DNA of 64,000 bases from positions 62,001-126,000 of the forward strand of contig JAVKIE010000002.1 in the NCBI GenBank assembly GCA_031459615.1. The letters are read 5' to 3'. The notes below the pieces were generated by a model. It did not search any database. It was not told the DNA's origin and worked only from the letters and a program-made list of their open reading frames with translations. The translations under genes and the position numbers were made by a program. Position 1 is the first letter of the stretch, and the number at the start of each line of letters is the position of its first letter. Source of the DNA: Calidihabitans tengchongensis (GTDB lineage: Bacteria; Sysuimicrobiota; Sysuimicrobiia; Sysuimicrobiales; Kaftiobacteriaceae). Of the stretch, positions 32,827-40,653 are shown in pieces.

Positions 32827-32840
32827 CGAACAGGTGTTCG
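32827..32840 (-). promoter_or_regulatory. LexA (SOS) box upstream of the mrfAB operon
   Basis: CGAACAGGTGTTCG matches the Gram-positive/Chloroflexota LexA consensus CGAACRNRYGTTCG at every position, within the 16-base imperfect palindrome GCGAACAGGTGTTCGC. It lies 70 bases upstream of the helicase ATG on the minus strand and 141 bases upstream of the cupredoxin start on the plus strand. DNA-damage induction of the nuclease operon is inferred. Confidence 0.7.
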
Positions 32841-32980
32841 CCAGACGCGGTGGTCTTTCCTGCCGGCACGGGAAACTGGCCGGCGACGCGGGCGCAGACG
32901 CTTCCCATGGGACTGGCGGAGGAGTTCTGTTGGATACGCCAAAACCCTATGCGACAACGCCGACTGCGGAGGTGGGGGAC

Positions 32981-33445
32981 ATGCGGAGGTGTGGAACGCT
33001 GGTGGCGGCGGCGGTTGCGATGGGGGTCGCCCTGGGTCCGGCCGCGGCCGCGCCCAAGCAGCAGAAGGTGACGGTGACGCTGACCGAGTTCAAGTTCACC
33101 CCGGCGACGGTCACCCTGCAGGCAGGGGTTCCGGCCGTGGTCACGCTGGTCAACAAGGGCACCGTGGAGCATGAATTCATGGTGTACGGCCGTCCGGCCC
33201 AAGCGGTGGACGACTGGGACGAGTACGCCATGGCCAACACCTACTTCCAGGGGCTCGGCGAGGTGGAGGTGGAATTTGCCAAACAGGGTGCCGTCGCGGG
33301 GACCAACCTGTTTGAGGTGGAGGTGCAGCCCAACCGGACGGCCACCGTGGTGTTTACCCCGACCAAAAAGGGGACCTTTGAGATCGGCTGCCACGTGGAA
33401 GGACACTACGAGGCGGGCATGAAGGGAACCCTGGTGGTCAAGTAG
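32981..33445 (+). CDS. Secreted cupredoxin-domain (blue copper) protein
   Basis: A 154-residue exported protein with signal peptide (residues 1-23, VAMGVALGPAAAA). The mature part has a plastocyanin/sulfocyanin-like fold: VTVTLTEFKFTPATVTL, then the first copper His in GTVEHEFMVYG, and the C-terminal ligand loop GCHVEGHYEAGMKG with Cys, His and Met. An unusual insert of about 45 residues between the first His and the C-terminal strands (DDWDEYAMANTYFQGLGEVEVEF) enlarges it. It likely carries electrons outside the membrane. The ATG at 32981 follows GGAGGTGGGGG; the frame is open upstream without a signal. A terminator follows. Confidence 0.85.
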   Translation: MRRCGTLVAAAVAMGVALGPAAAAPKQQKVTVTLTEFKFTPATVTLQAGVPAVVTLVNKGTVEHEFMVYGRPAQAVDDWDEYAMANTYFQGLGEVEVEFAKQGAVAGTNLFEVEVQPNRTATVVFTPTKKGTFEIGCHVEGHYEAGMKGTLVVK

Positions 33446-33460
33446 CGGGGCTCCAGTGGG

Positions 33461-33497
33461 GGCGCGCCGCCCGACCCTCCGGGCCGGGCGGCGCGCC
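33461..33497 (+). terminator. Hairpin terminator after the cupredoxin gene
   Basis: GGCGCGCCGCCCG (33461-33473) pairs perfectly with CGGGCGGCGCGCC (33485-33497), an 11-base loop between, 16 bases after the stop. A weakly T-rich TGTTGTCT follows at 33502. Confidence 0.6.
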
Positions 33498-33511
33498 GCC
33501 CTGTTGTCTGC

Positions 33512-34432
33512 ATGAACGGTCCCCCTCCCGTCCTGCTGGCCGGAAATCCGGTCGCCCCCCTGGCCCTGGGCACCTGGCAGTGGGGCGACCGGTTCGTGTG
33601 GGGATACGGTCGGGGCTACGCCGACCCGGACCTGCGGGAAGCCTTCCGGGCCAGCATCGCCGCAGGTGTCAGCCTGGTGGACACCGCCGAAGTCTACGGA
33701 ATGGGCCGCGCCGAGAGGTTGCTCGGGGCCTGCATCCGGGAGACGGGGGCCCAGGTCCTGGTGGCCACCAAGTGCTTTCCCTTTCCCTGGCGCACCGGGC
33801 GCTGGGGGCTGCGGCTGGCGCTGGCCCGCAGCCTGCGCCGGCTGGGGATGGCGGCGGTGGACGTGTACATGATGCACTGGCCGTTCGGGCCGGTGGCGAT
33901 TGAGACGTGGATGGACGCCATGGCCGACGCGGTGGAGGCGGGTCTGGTGCGCGCCGTCGGCGTCTCCAACTACTCTCTGGACCAGGTCCGGCGGGCGCAG
34001 GCGGCGCTGGCCCGCCGGGGTCTGCAGCTGGCCTGCGTGCAGGTCAAACTGAACCTGCTGGAACGCGACGTCCTGCGGACGGGCCTGCTGCAGACGTGTC
34101 TGCGCGAGGGTATTGCCGTGCTGGCCTACAGCCCGCTGGCGATGGGAGTGCTGACGGGCACGTACTCCGCTCACCGCCCCCCGCCCGGCTGGCGCGGCCG
34201 ACGCTACGCGCCCCTGCTCCGTCGCGCGCAGCCTGTGCTGGACCTGGTGCGGGAGATCGCCACCTCTCGCGGCGCGAGCATGGCCCAGGTGGCCCTGGCG
34301 TGGGTCATCGCCAAAGGAGCGGTAGCGATCGCCGGAGCCAAGACCGGCCGCCAGGCGGCGGACAACGCCGCCGTGCTCCGGTGGACCCTGCGGCCTGAGG
34401 AGGTGCGGGCTCTGGACGAGGCCTGGCCGTAG
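33512..34432 (+). CDS. Aldo/keto reductase
   Basis: A 306-residue NADPH-dependent (beta/alpha)8 oxidoreductase. It has LALGTWQWG at the N-terminus, the catalytic tetrad in SLVDTAEVYGMG (Asp, Tyr), LVATKCFPF (Lys) and VYMMHWPFG (His), then RAVGVSNYSLDQV and AYSPLAMGVLTG. The cofactor-binding end reads AIAGAKTGRQAADNAAVLRW, in which the Arg for the NADP 2'-phosphate is missing or shifted. Close to the AKR11/YajO-like group. The substrate cannot be predicted. It is convergent with the MBL-fold gene with only nine bases between stops. Confidence 0.9.
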   Translation: MNGPPPVLLAGNPVAPLALGTWQWGDRFVWGYGRGYADPDLREAFRASIAAGVSLVDTAEVYGMGRAERLLGACIRETGAQVLVATKCFPFPWRTGRWGLRLALARSLRRLGMAAVDVYMMHWPFGPVAIETWMDAMADAVEAGLVRAVGVSNYSLDQVRRAQAALARRGLQLACVQVKLNLLERDVLRTGLLQTCLREGIAVLAYSPLAMGVLTGTYSAHRPPPGWRGRRYAPLLRRAQPVLDLVREIATSRGASMAQVALAWVIAKGAVAIAGAKTGRQAADNAAVLRWTLRPEEVRALDEAWP

Positions 34433-34441
34433 GCGCGAGGG

Positions 34442-35248
34442 TCACTCTTCTCTGAGCAGAGCGTTGATGAGATTCTGTTTGGAGAAGTGGCCGAAGGTGA
34501 CCAGCCGGAAGGCCCCCTCCGGACCCAGGAGCATCCGGGAAATCTCCGCGGGCGTGCGCCCCTGCCGGCGCAGATCCCGGGCCTGATCGCGCAGGCGCTC
34601 CCAGAAGTCCAGCTTGCGCTGCAGCGCCGCTCTCCCGTCGGCCACCACCTTCCCGCTGGCGCAGAACACGGTGGTCACCCGTAGCTCCAGAACCCGCCGG
34701 AGGGACGCGATGGTCTGGTGTGGGTTCTCGTCACGGCGCGCCACCTTGACATACGGGCTCAGGAAAAGGTCTCCGCTGAACAGCCAGCCCCGGCGCTCCT
34801 CGAACAGGCAGATGTGGTCGGGACTGTGGCCCGGGGTGTGCACGACCCGCAAGCGCAGCGAGGGGGTGGCCACCTCCTCGGGGACCGGCGCGGCGTCTGC
34901 CGGCGGCTGCCGCCCCCAGACGACCCGCTGGTAGACGAACTGGCGGGGCGGGCGGGCCAGCAGCGGCAGGGCCAGGGGGTGAGCCAGCGGACGCAGCCCC
35001 CGGCCGGCCAGGACGGGGCTGTTCCCGGCGTGGTCTTCGTGGGCGTGGGAGAGGACGACGGCCCGCACCGGCAGCTCGGCCACCGCCCGGGCGAATTCGC
35101 GCGCCACGGCCGGCGGACCGGTGTCCACCAGCAGGCCGTCCGCGTAGTAGGCGGCGACCAGGTACAACGGTCGGCCCAGGACCAGGCGGCCCATGGTGAA
35201 CTGGACGACCTCCCCGACGCGCGTGACGCGGACCACGACTCCCTCCAC
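34442..35248 (-). CDS. Metallo-beta-lactamase-fold hydrolase
   Basis: A 268-residue MBL-fold protein with the full zinc set: VVLSHAHEDHAGN (H-x-H-x-D-H), VVHTPGHSPDHICLFEE (His) and LFSGDLFLS (Asp), plus VKVARRDENPHQTIASLRRVL. Opening strands TMGRLVLGRPLYLVAAYYADGLLVDTG replace a canonical beta-lactamase N-terminus. A C-terminal helical region of about 70 residues (QRKLDFWERLRDQARDLRRQG) resembles glyoxalase-II-like or lactonase relatives. Hydrolase with unknown substrate. The GTG start at 35248 lies only ten bases from the first unit of a palindromic repeat array. Confidence 0.85.
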   Translation of the reverse strand: MEGVVVRVTRVGEVVQFTMGRLVLGRPLYLVAAYYADGLLVDTGPPAVAREFARAVAELPVRAVVLSHAHEDHAGNSPVLAGRGLRPLAHPLALPLLARPPRQFVYQRVVWGRQPPADAAPVPEEVATPSLRLRVVHTPGHSPDHICLFEERRGWLFSGDLFLSPYVKVARRDENPHQTIASLRRVLELRVTTVFCASGKVVADGRAALQRKLDFWERLRDQARDLRRQGRTPAEISRMLLGPEGAFRLVTFGHFSKQNLINALLREE

Positions 35249-35257
35249 AGGCCGCCT

Positions 35258-35484
35258 GGGGACAGTCCCCGCTCCCGGCGGGGGACAGTCCCCGTCTCCG
35301 CGCGGTGACTGTCCCCCTGATCCCGTGGTGACTGTCCCCGTTTCGGGCAGGCGGAACGGGACCGCGAGCCTCCCGGACGGCCTTTGGTGTTCTTTCGCGC
35401 CCTGGAGCGAAAATCTCCCCTGCGTGGGGACAGTCCCCGGAGGACCGCGGGGACTGTCACCGAACCGGCAGGGGGACAGTCACC
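35258..35484. repeat. REP-like palindromic array A (seven units)
   Basis: Seven 13-bp units of GGGGACAGTCCCC and variants: 35258, 35281, 35304 and 35327 (reverse, GGTGACTGTCCCC), 35426, 35449 (reverse-type GGGGACTGTCACC) and 35472 (GGGGACAGTCACC). They fill most of the otherwise gene-free stretch 35249-35607. The same motif recurs at 55.3 kb next to a RAYT transposase, so these are probably non-autonomous REP/BIME elements mobilised by it. Confidence 0.8.
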
Positions 35485-35607
35485 GGGCCAGTCCCGGCGG
35501 TCAGGACGGGGAGCCGTCGGCCAGCCGCCTCGCCACGCCGGCTGGGGTCGGCGCGCGGGCGTGGCAGCCTTACGCAGAGAGTGTCCGGCGCCGGGAGGCG
35601 ACGTGCG

Positions 35608-36075
35608 ATGGATCCGCTGGTGGTGCCGTTGGGGCAGGTCCTGGAGCAGGTGCACGACGACATCTACGCGGCCGTGGAGCCCCTGGACGACGACGCGGTC
35701 AACTGGGCGCACCCGCACCTGGCCAACACCATCGGGATTCTGCTACGGCACATCGCCGGCTCGGAGCGCTACTGGATCGTCGAGGTGGCCGGCGGCCGGC
35801 CGGTCCACCGGGACCGGGCCAGCGAGTTCGTCCGGGAGCGTCTGGTGAAGGCAGACCTGCTGGCCGCTCTCCGGGCGGCCCACGCGGAGGCCCAGCAGGT
35901 TCTGCGGGACCTGAGCGCCGCCGACCTGGCCTCAGAGGTCGACATCGAGTTCCGGCGCACGCGCCGGCGGGTCACCCGCGGGTGGGCGATCTTGCAGGCG
36001 GTGCAGCACACCGCCTACCACCTGGGCCAGATCCGGCTGTTCGCGAAGATGGCCACCGCCGGCCGGGACGTCTGA
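35608..36075 (+). CDS. DinB/YfiT-family protein
   Basis: A 155-residue four-helix-bundle protein of the DinB superfamily. The first helix has LGQVLEQVHDDIYAAVEPL, the second NTIGILLRHIAGSERYWI with a His metal ligand, and the last AILQAVQHTAYHLGQIRLFAKM with the H-x3-H pair that completes the nickel/zinc site. Members include bacillithiol S-transferases and thiol-dependent detoxification enzymes; the substrate here is unknown. The ATG at 35608 follows GGGAGGCGACG; a GTG at 35581 is possible. It sits just behind the palindromic array and is convergent with the GHL hydrolase. Confidence 0.85.
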   Translation: MDPLVVPLGQVLEQVHDDIYAAVEPLDDDAVNWAHPHLANTIGILLRHIAGSERYWIVEVAGGRPVHRDRASEFVRERLVKADLLAALRAAHAEAQQVLRDLSAADLASEVDIEFRRTRRRVTRGWAILQAVQHTAYHLGQIRLFAKMATAGRDV

Positions 36076-36099
36076 CCGTCGGTCGGGGCGCGGGTCGCG

Positions 36100-37356
36100 T
36101 CAGGGGTCGGGCGCAAGTGTCGGGCGGGCCGCCCGCGGCCGGCCGGCGGCCGTCGGCTCGGGCAGGAACGTGGCCTGCAGGTAGCGGTTGCTGGGGTTCC
36201 ACAGGTACCACCCCCACGTCAGGCCGGCATCAGAGGCGGCGTCCATCTGGCGGCGGATCACCACCGGCGGGTAGGGGGCGCCCAGGTCGAATCCCTGCAG
36301 CCACGGGCGGATGCGGGCCAGAGCGGGCCCGGGCGGGTCCTGCGGCGGGTCGGGGATGAGGGCGGCGGCCAGCGCCTGTCGACGGCGTTGGGCGGCCGAC
36401 AGCGAATAGTGCACCACCTGGTAGGGGTGCGCCGCGGGGTTGGCCAGGCCCAGGAAGCCGCGGGCGTAGTGGGACGGGTAGACCATGGGCGCGACGTAGT
36501 CGAAGTAGGGCAGCACGTCTTCGAGAACCTGGCCGACGCCCAGGTCGTCCGGCCGCACGGTGACCAGCCCGAAGACATCCGCTGACAGGACCACGCCGGT
36601 CGGGCGCAGGGCGGAGGTGAGGTATCCGAAGAACCGGCGCAGGACCTGCCGGCGCTCCTCGGCCGCCGGGTCGTACACCGGGTACCGCAGGGAGCGCAGG
36701 TCCCCGTCGGACGGAAAGCGAATGTAATCAAAGTTCAGCTCGTCCACGCCGGCCCGCGCCGCCGCCCGGCCGATCGCCACCAGGTAGTCCCACACCTCCC
36801 GGCTGGCCGGGTCCACCCACCCCAGGCCCTTGCGGTCGCGCCAGATCCGCCCCCGCCCGTCCCGCACCGCCAGGTCCGGCCGCACCCGCACCAGATGCTG
36901 GTCCTGGAATGCAGCGATGCGCACCGCCACATACCCGCCTTCGGCGTGGAACAGGCGCACCAGCGCCTCCAGGTCATAGAGGGGGCGCTCGGCGCCCAGG
37001 GCCTGGATCAGCGGGCTGCGGGTCGCAAACGCCACCCGGCCGGTGTAGTCTTTGACGTCGATGACGACCCCGTTGAGCTCGGTGGATCGGATCAGGGCCA
37101 GCGCCTCCTGCACCCGGCTGGGGGTGGCGGCGCTCCACGCGGTCAGGTAGACCGCGCGCACGTCGTCGGGGGCTTTGGGCGGGACGGGTGCCGCAGGCGG
37201 CGGAGGCACGAGGCGTTCGGCGCGGTGGAGTCCGCCATCGGAGCGCAGCGGAGGCGCGCCGTCGGGGACGGCGGGCTGTGGGGAGAAGACCTGCGGGGCC
37301 ACGATCAGGGCGGCCAGCCCGCAGGCGACCCCGACCCGGGTCAGGACCTCCCGCAT
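36100..37356 (-). CDS. Secreted putative glycoside hydrolase (GHL/DUF4015 type)
   Basis: A 418-residue exported protein with an N-terminal signal/anchor (VGVACGLAALIVAPQVF) and a proline-rich linker to about residue 60. The TIM-barrel domain starts DDVRAVYLTAWSA, then NGVVIDVKDYTGRVAF, GGYVAVRIAAFQDQHL, GLGWVDPASREVWDYLV, and GVDELNFDYIRFPSDGDL. It ends DYVAPMVYPSHYARGFLG and TWGWYLWNPSNRYL. These are hallmarks of the DUF4015 family of predicted glycoside hydrolases acting in the periplasm or on the cell wall. The probable acids are the Asp residues of FDYIRFPSD. The start at 37356 follows GGGAGGAG. Confidence 0.88.
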   Translation of the reverse strand: MREVLTRVGVACGLAALIVAPQVFSPQPAVPDGAPPLRSDGGLHRAERLVPPPPAAPVPPKAPDDVRAVYLTAWSAATPSRVQEALALIRSTELNGVVIDVKDYTGRVAFATRSPLIQALGAERPLYDLEALVRLFHAEGGYVAVRIAAFQDQHLVRVRPDLAVRDGRGRIWRDRKGLGWVDPASREVWDYLVAIGRAAARAGVDELNFDYIRFPSDGDLRSLRYPVYDPAAEERRQVLRRFFGYLTSALRPTGVVLSADVFGLVTVRPDDLGVGQVLEDVLPYFDYVAPMVYPSHYARGFLGLANPAAHPYQVVHYSLSAAQRRRQALAAALIPDPPQDPPGPALARIRPWLQGFDLGAPYPPVVIRRQMDAASDAGLTWGWYLWNPSNRYLQATFLPEPTAAGRPRAARPTLAPDP

Positions 37357-37502
37357 CGAGGTTCTCTCCTCCCACACGGCGCTGGACGGTCCGGGCCGCC
37401 GGGCGGGGCGGTCCGCGCGCGGTGCGGGTGCCCGGGAGGACCCGGATATCTCAGGCGCGGCGTGGGGACTCCGTCTCCGGTCCGGCCGCATCTGCCGTGC
37501 TC

Positions 37503-38039
37503 CTAGCGGCCTGGCCGGAACGTCAGCAGGATGGAGACCAGCAGGCGCGCTTCCTCGGCCAGCCGGCGCGACGCCGCCGCCGTGGTCCCCGTCACCACGT
37601 AGCCGCGGGTGCCGGCGATGGCGGCCAGCTGCATCTGGTACAGTTCCACGCCGTCGCCGCGGATCCAGGTGTAGTAGCGCACCACCGCCGGGTAGTCGCC
37701 CACCCGGGTCCGGTCGGCCCGCAGGCGGCGGTAGCCGGTAAACAGCAGCCCCATGCCCGACTCGTTCTGGGAGTCGTACTGCTCCACCGTCATCCCCGGC
37801 GGAACTTCCTCGTGGGTGACGCTGACGTTCATGCGCAGCCCGGAGACTCCGGCTGGCGGGGGTCCCACCACCAGCAGGACCACGCCGGTCGCGGTGCGGG
37901 CCACCTCCCACCCGGGCGGGTAGCTCAGGGTGAACCCCAGCCGGGGGTGGGTGAATGTCGCCCACCCCGTCGCCGCCGAGGCGGCTCCCGATGCGACCAG
38001 CAGCAGGCCGCACAGCGCGGCGGCCATCCGAGCGGTCAT
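37503..38039 (-). CDS. Secreted PsbP/DcrB-like protein of unknown function
   Basis: A 178-residue exported protein: signal peptide MTARMAAALCGLLLVASGAA, then TFTHPRLGFTLSYPPGWEV, a typical opening of PsbP-like or DUF1795 domains. Strands such as GVVLLVVGPPP, LRMNVSVTHEEVPPGMTVEQY and YTWIRGDGVELYQMQLAAI continue the alternating pattern of that fold, ending in a helix RLAEEARLLVSILLTF. Such proteins are often lipoproteins or periplasmic folding or binding factors, but this one has no lipobox. It precedes the GHL hydrolase in the same direction with a 146-base gap in which I see no further gene. Confidence 0.65.
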   Translation of the reverse strand: MTARMAAALCGLLLVASGAASAATGWATFTHPRLGFTLSYPPGWEVARTATGVVLLVVGPPPAGVSGLRMNVSVTHEEVPPGMTVEQYDSQNESGMGLLFTGYRRLRADRTRVGDYPAVVRYYTWIRGDGVELYQMQLAAIAGTRGYVVTGTTAAASRRLAEEARLLVSILLTFRPGR

Positions 38040-38071
38040 GGCGGCACTCTCCCGGCCGTGGGGCGTCTGCG

Positions 38072-39010
38072 TTATGTCATCTGCCCGTCGGCTGCGGCTC
38101 TAGACGCGGGGGCGGGTCCCTCGGTCGACCGGGTCAGGCCGACCCCGGCCAGGACCGCGGCCGCCCCCACCACCTGGCGCAGGTGGAGGACCTCGCCCAG
38201 GCCCGCCCACGCAGCCACCACGGCCACCACCGGGATCAAGAGCGTGTAGGCTGCGGTGCGGGACGTCCCGAGGGCCTGGACGGACAGATACCAGACCACG
38301 TAGCCCGCTCCCACCGCCAGCACGCCCGAGAAGGCCACGGCGCCCCAGGCGCGCCAGGTCAGCCGGGCCCAGGGCAGGACCGCCAGGTCCGGCAGGGCCA
38401 CCGCCACCAGCGGGACCGTGCCCGCCGCCATGCTCAGCGCGGTCAGCTCCAGCGCCCCCGTCCGCGCCAACAGGGGGCGGCCAGCCACCGTGTAGACCGC
38501 CCAGCAGAGGGAGGCCAGCAGGGTCAGCAGGTCCCCGGCCAGCATGCCCCGGCCGGCCTGGGCCGGGTTGCCCCACCCTACCAGCAGGGCCACGCCCGCC
38601 AGGGCCAGCACGATGCCCGCCCAGGTCCGCGGGCGCACCGGTTCGATCCGCCCGATAGCGGACAGGGCGGCGACGAACAGAGGAATGGTGGCCAGGATGA
38701 GGGCGGAGTGCCCCGCGGTGGTCCGCGCCAGGCCCAGGACGAACGCGAGCTGGTAGCAGGTGTGGCCGACCACCCCCAGGGCCGCCACCTGCAGGGCCAC
38801 CGGTCCCGACAGGGGCAGGCGGCGGCCTGTGGCCCACGTCCAGGCCAGGACGGTCGCCGTGGCGACGGACAGGCGCAGGGCGTTGAACGGCAGGGGCGGG
38901 ATCTCCTCGAAGGCCGCCTTGACGATGGGAAAGGTGATCCCCCACACCCCCACCAGCGCCAGCATGGCCGCCTCGACGCGCCAGGTGGACCGGAGCGCGG
39001 ACCCCGTCAT
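38072..39010 (-). CDS. EamA-family (DMT) transporter
   Basis: A 312-residue membrane protein with ten helices formed by two EamA repeats. Repeat 1 runs from LALVGVWGITFPIVKAAFEEIPPLPFNALR, and repeat 2 from GMLAGDLLTLLASLCWAVYTVAGRPLL. The conserved Pro/Gly pattern AATPLFVAAL-like ILATIPLFVAAL is visible. These are drug/metabolite exporters of the RhaT/YdcZ superfamily, often exporting amino acids or metabolites. The ATG overlaps the PdxA stop by four bases (39007-39010), so the two are cotranscribed. The substrate cannot be predicted; the PdxA link might hint at vitamin B6 vitamers or amino acids. Confidence 0.9.
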   Translation of the reverse strand: MTGSALRSTWRVEAAMLALVGVWGITFPIVKAAFEEIPPLPFNALRLSVATATVLAWTWATGRRLPLSGPVALQVAALGVVGHTCYQLAFVLGLARTTAGHSALILATIPLFVAALSAIGRIEPVRPRTWAGIVLALAGVALLVGWGNPAQAGRGMLAGDLLTLLASLCWAVYTVAGRPLLARTGALELTALSMAAGTVPLVAVALPDLAVLPWARLTWRAWGAVAFSGVLAVGAGYVVWYLSVQALGTSRTAAYTLLIPVVAVVAAWAGLGEVLHLRQVVGAAAVLAGVGLTRSTEGPAPASRAAADGQMT

Positions 39011-39996
39011 CCGTCCTGCAGCTGCCCGACCCCGGCCATGCGGGCGGCCAGGTCGGCCGCCGCGAGGATGGCCGCCGTCATGCTGTCCGCCCGGGCGATC
39101 CCCCGGCCGGCGATGTCGAACGCCGTGCCGTGGTCCACGGAGGTCCGGATGAACGGCAGGCCCAGCGTCACGCTCACCGCGCCGAAGAAGTCCACAGTCT
39201 TGGCGGCGATGTGACCCTGGTCGTGGTAGAGGGCCAGCACGGCGTCATAGCGGCCCTCCAGGGCCTGGGCAAAAACCGCATCGGCGGGGATCGGACCCTC
39301 CACGTCCAGCCCGGCCTGCCGGGCTTCCCGGACCGCGGGCGCGATCTCCCGCTCGTCTTCCCACCCCAGGGCCCCGCCTTCTCCGGCGTGGGGATTGAGG
39401 GCGGCCACCGCCAGGCGGGGGCGGGCAACGCCCAGACGAAGCAGGCTGTCGGCGATCCGGGGCAGCAGGGCCACGATGCGCTCCCGCCGCACGTGCTCCA
39501 GGGCCTCCCGCAGCGACAGGTGGCGGGTCAGAAAGAAGATCCGCAGGGAGCGCACGACGAACATCGTCAGAGGGTCGGGAGATCCGGTCAGCGCGGCCAG
39601 CATCTCGGTGTGGCCCACGAAGCGGTAGCCGGCGCGCCAGAGGGCCTCTTTGTGGATGGGCGCGGTGGCCAGCGCGTCGGCCCGACCGTCCAGGATTTCC
39701 TGCACCGCCCGTTCGATGAACTGGCCGGCGGCCGCGCCGGCGGTGGCCTGCACCCGTCCCCACCGCAGCCGGCGGTCCACGTTGGCCAGGTCGATCAGCT
39801 CGGCCGGGCCGCCGGGTCCGAACTCCAGGTGAACGCCGGTCACCTCCATCGCCCGGTTCACCACCCAGGCGTCGCCCACAACGACGGTGCGGGCGGCGGC
39901 CTGCACCCGGGGATCCGCCAGCGCCCGGACCACGATCTCGGGGCCGATCCCCGCGGGATCTCCCAGGGTGACGGCGACGACGGGAGGAGAACGCAT
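39007..39996 (-). CDS. pdxA: 4-hydroxythreonine-4-phosphate dehydrogenase
   Basis: A 329-residue PdxA. Characteristic blocks are VTLGDPAGIGPEIVVRAL, ATAPIHKEALWRAGYRFVGHTEML (metal/substrate His), AVAALNPHAGEGGALGWEDEREI, DAVLALYHDQGHIAAKTVDFFGAV, and RTSVDHGTAFDIAGRG. It oxidises 4-phosphohydroxy-L-threonine with NAD in the pyridoxal phosphate (DXP-dependent) pathway. Isolated PdxA paralogues (PdxA2) also serve sugar-acid catabolism, and no other pdx gene is visible here, so the biosynthetic role is likely but not certain. Start ATG at 39996. Upstream lies a low-complexity repeat stretch. Confidence 0.92.
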   Translation of the reverse strand: MRSPPVVAVTLGDPAGIGPEIVVRALADPRVQAAARTVVVGDAWVVNRAMEVTGVHLEFGPGGPAELIDLANVDRRLRWGRVQATAGAAAGQFIERAVQEILDGRADALATAPIHKEALWRAGYRFVGHTEMLAALTGSPDPLTMFVVRSLRIFFLTRHLSLREALEHVRRERIVALLPRIADSLLRLGVARPRLAVAALNPHAGEGGALGWEDEREIAPAVREARQAGLDVEGPIPADAVFAQALEGRYDAVLALYHDQGHIAAKTVDFFGAVSVTLGLPFIRTSVDHGTAFDIAGRGIARADSMTAAILAAADLAARMAGVGQLQDG

Positions 39997-40082
39997 GATT
40001 CCATTCTAAGAGGGAGGAGGGAAGAAGGAAAAGGGAAGAAGGGATACTGCCTCCAGACGGGGGCACGTCAACGCTCCAGCCC

Positions 40083-40147
40083 TCCAACGCTCCAACGTTC
40101 CAACGCTTCAACGTCTCTTCTCCCGAGTCAACGTTTCTTCTCCCGAG
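40083..40147. repeat. Short tandem repeats (8-mers and a 20-mer) before the 40155 gene
   Basis: Four 8-base units of the form TCCAACGC/TCCAACGT run from 40083 to 40114. Overlapping them, a 20-base direct repeat (40108-40127 and 40128-40147) differs at a single base. A purine-only tract precedes them at about 40010-40050. The AT-richer composition is unlike its surroundings. No gene is present in 39997-40154. Confidence 0.7.
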
Positions 40148-40154
40148 GGTCGTC

Positions 40155-40586
40155 GTGTCCGATCCGGAAGAGGTCGAGGTCTTCGGGCGGCGCTTCCTGG
40201 TCACCGTCACCGGGCCGGACGCCGGACGGCGCTATGCGGCCACCATCTGGGAGCCGGCGGCGGGGCGCACCCTCACCCGCTCCCCCGTGCGCGGCCGCAG
40301 CGTCGCCGAAGTGCGGGAGAAGGTGGTCGAGGTTCTGCACACCCTGGTGGGCATTGACCGGGCCCAGGAGCAGATCCTGGCCGTGGCCGCCGAGATGGCG
40401 CCGGGCGCGTCGGTGGAGCTGGTCGAGGACGCCCAGGCCATCCGGGCAATGCTGGCGGGTGGATGGGAGCTGGCGGTCCCGCTGGCCCTCCCCCGGGACG
40501 ACGTGACCGACCCGGAGGCCGACATCGCGGCGCTGCGGCGGAGGATCGTTGACCACTTCCGCGCCCACCTGCGCCGCGTCCGCTGA
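40155..40586 (+). CDS. Hypothetical protein
   Basis: A 143-residue soluble protein I cannot assign. The N-terminal half reads as a small beta-rich domain (VEVFGRRFLVTVTG, YAATIWEPAAG, HTLVGIDRAQEQILAVAAEM), the C-terminal half is charged and helical (DPEADIAALRRRIVDHFRAHL). It has no signal peptide, cysteines or membrane segments. The GTG start at 40155 lies right after the tandem repeats without a clear ribosome-binding site. It ends 67 bases before the CodA start and may be part of that operon. Confidence 0.5.
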   Translation: MSDPEEVEVFGRRFLVTVTGPDAGRRYAATIWEPAAGRTLTRSPVRGRSVAEVREKVVEVLHTLVGIDRAQEQILAVAAEMAPGASVELVEDAQAIRAMLAGGWELAVPLALPRDDVTDPEADIAALRRRIVDHFRAHLRRVR

Positions 40587-40653
40587 GGTGCCGCCGGGGG
40601 AGCAGGAAGCGCGCGCGCCCTGGCGAACAAAGCCGGAAGATTTCCGGGCCGCC

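Noticed and set aside
30607..33174. A long plus-strand open frame opposite the MrfA helicase
   Set aside because: Antisense shadow of a gene with all helicase motifs; composition is typical of non-coding frames in GC-rich DNA.
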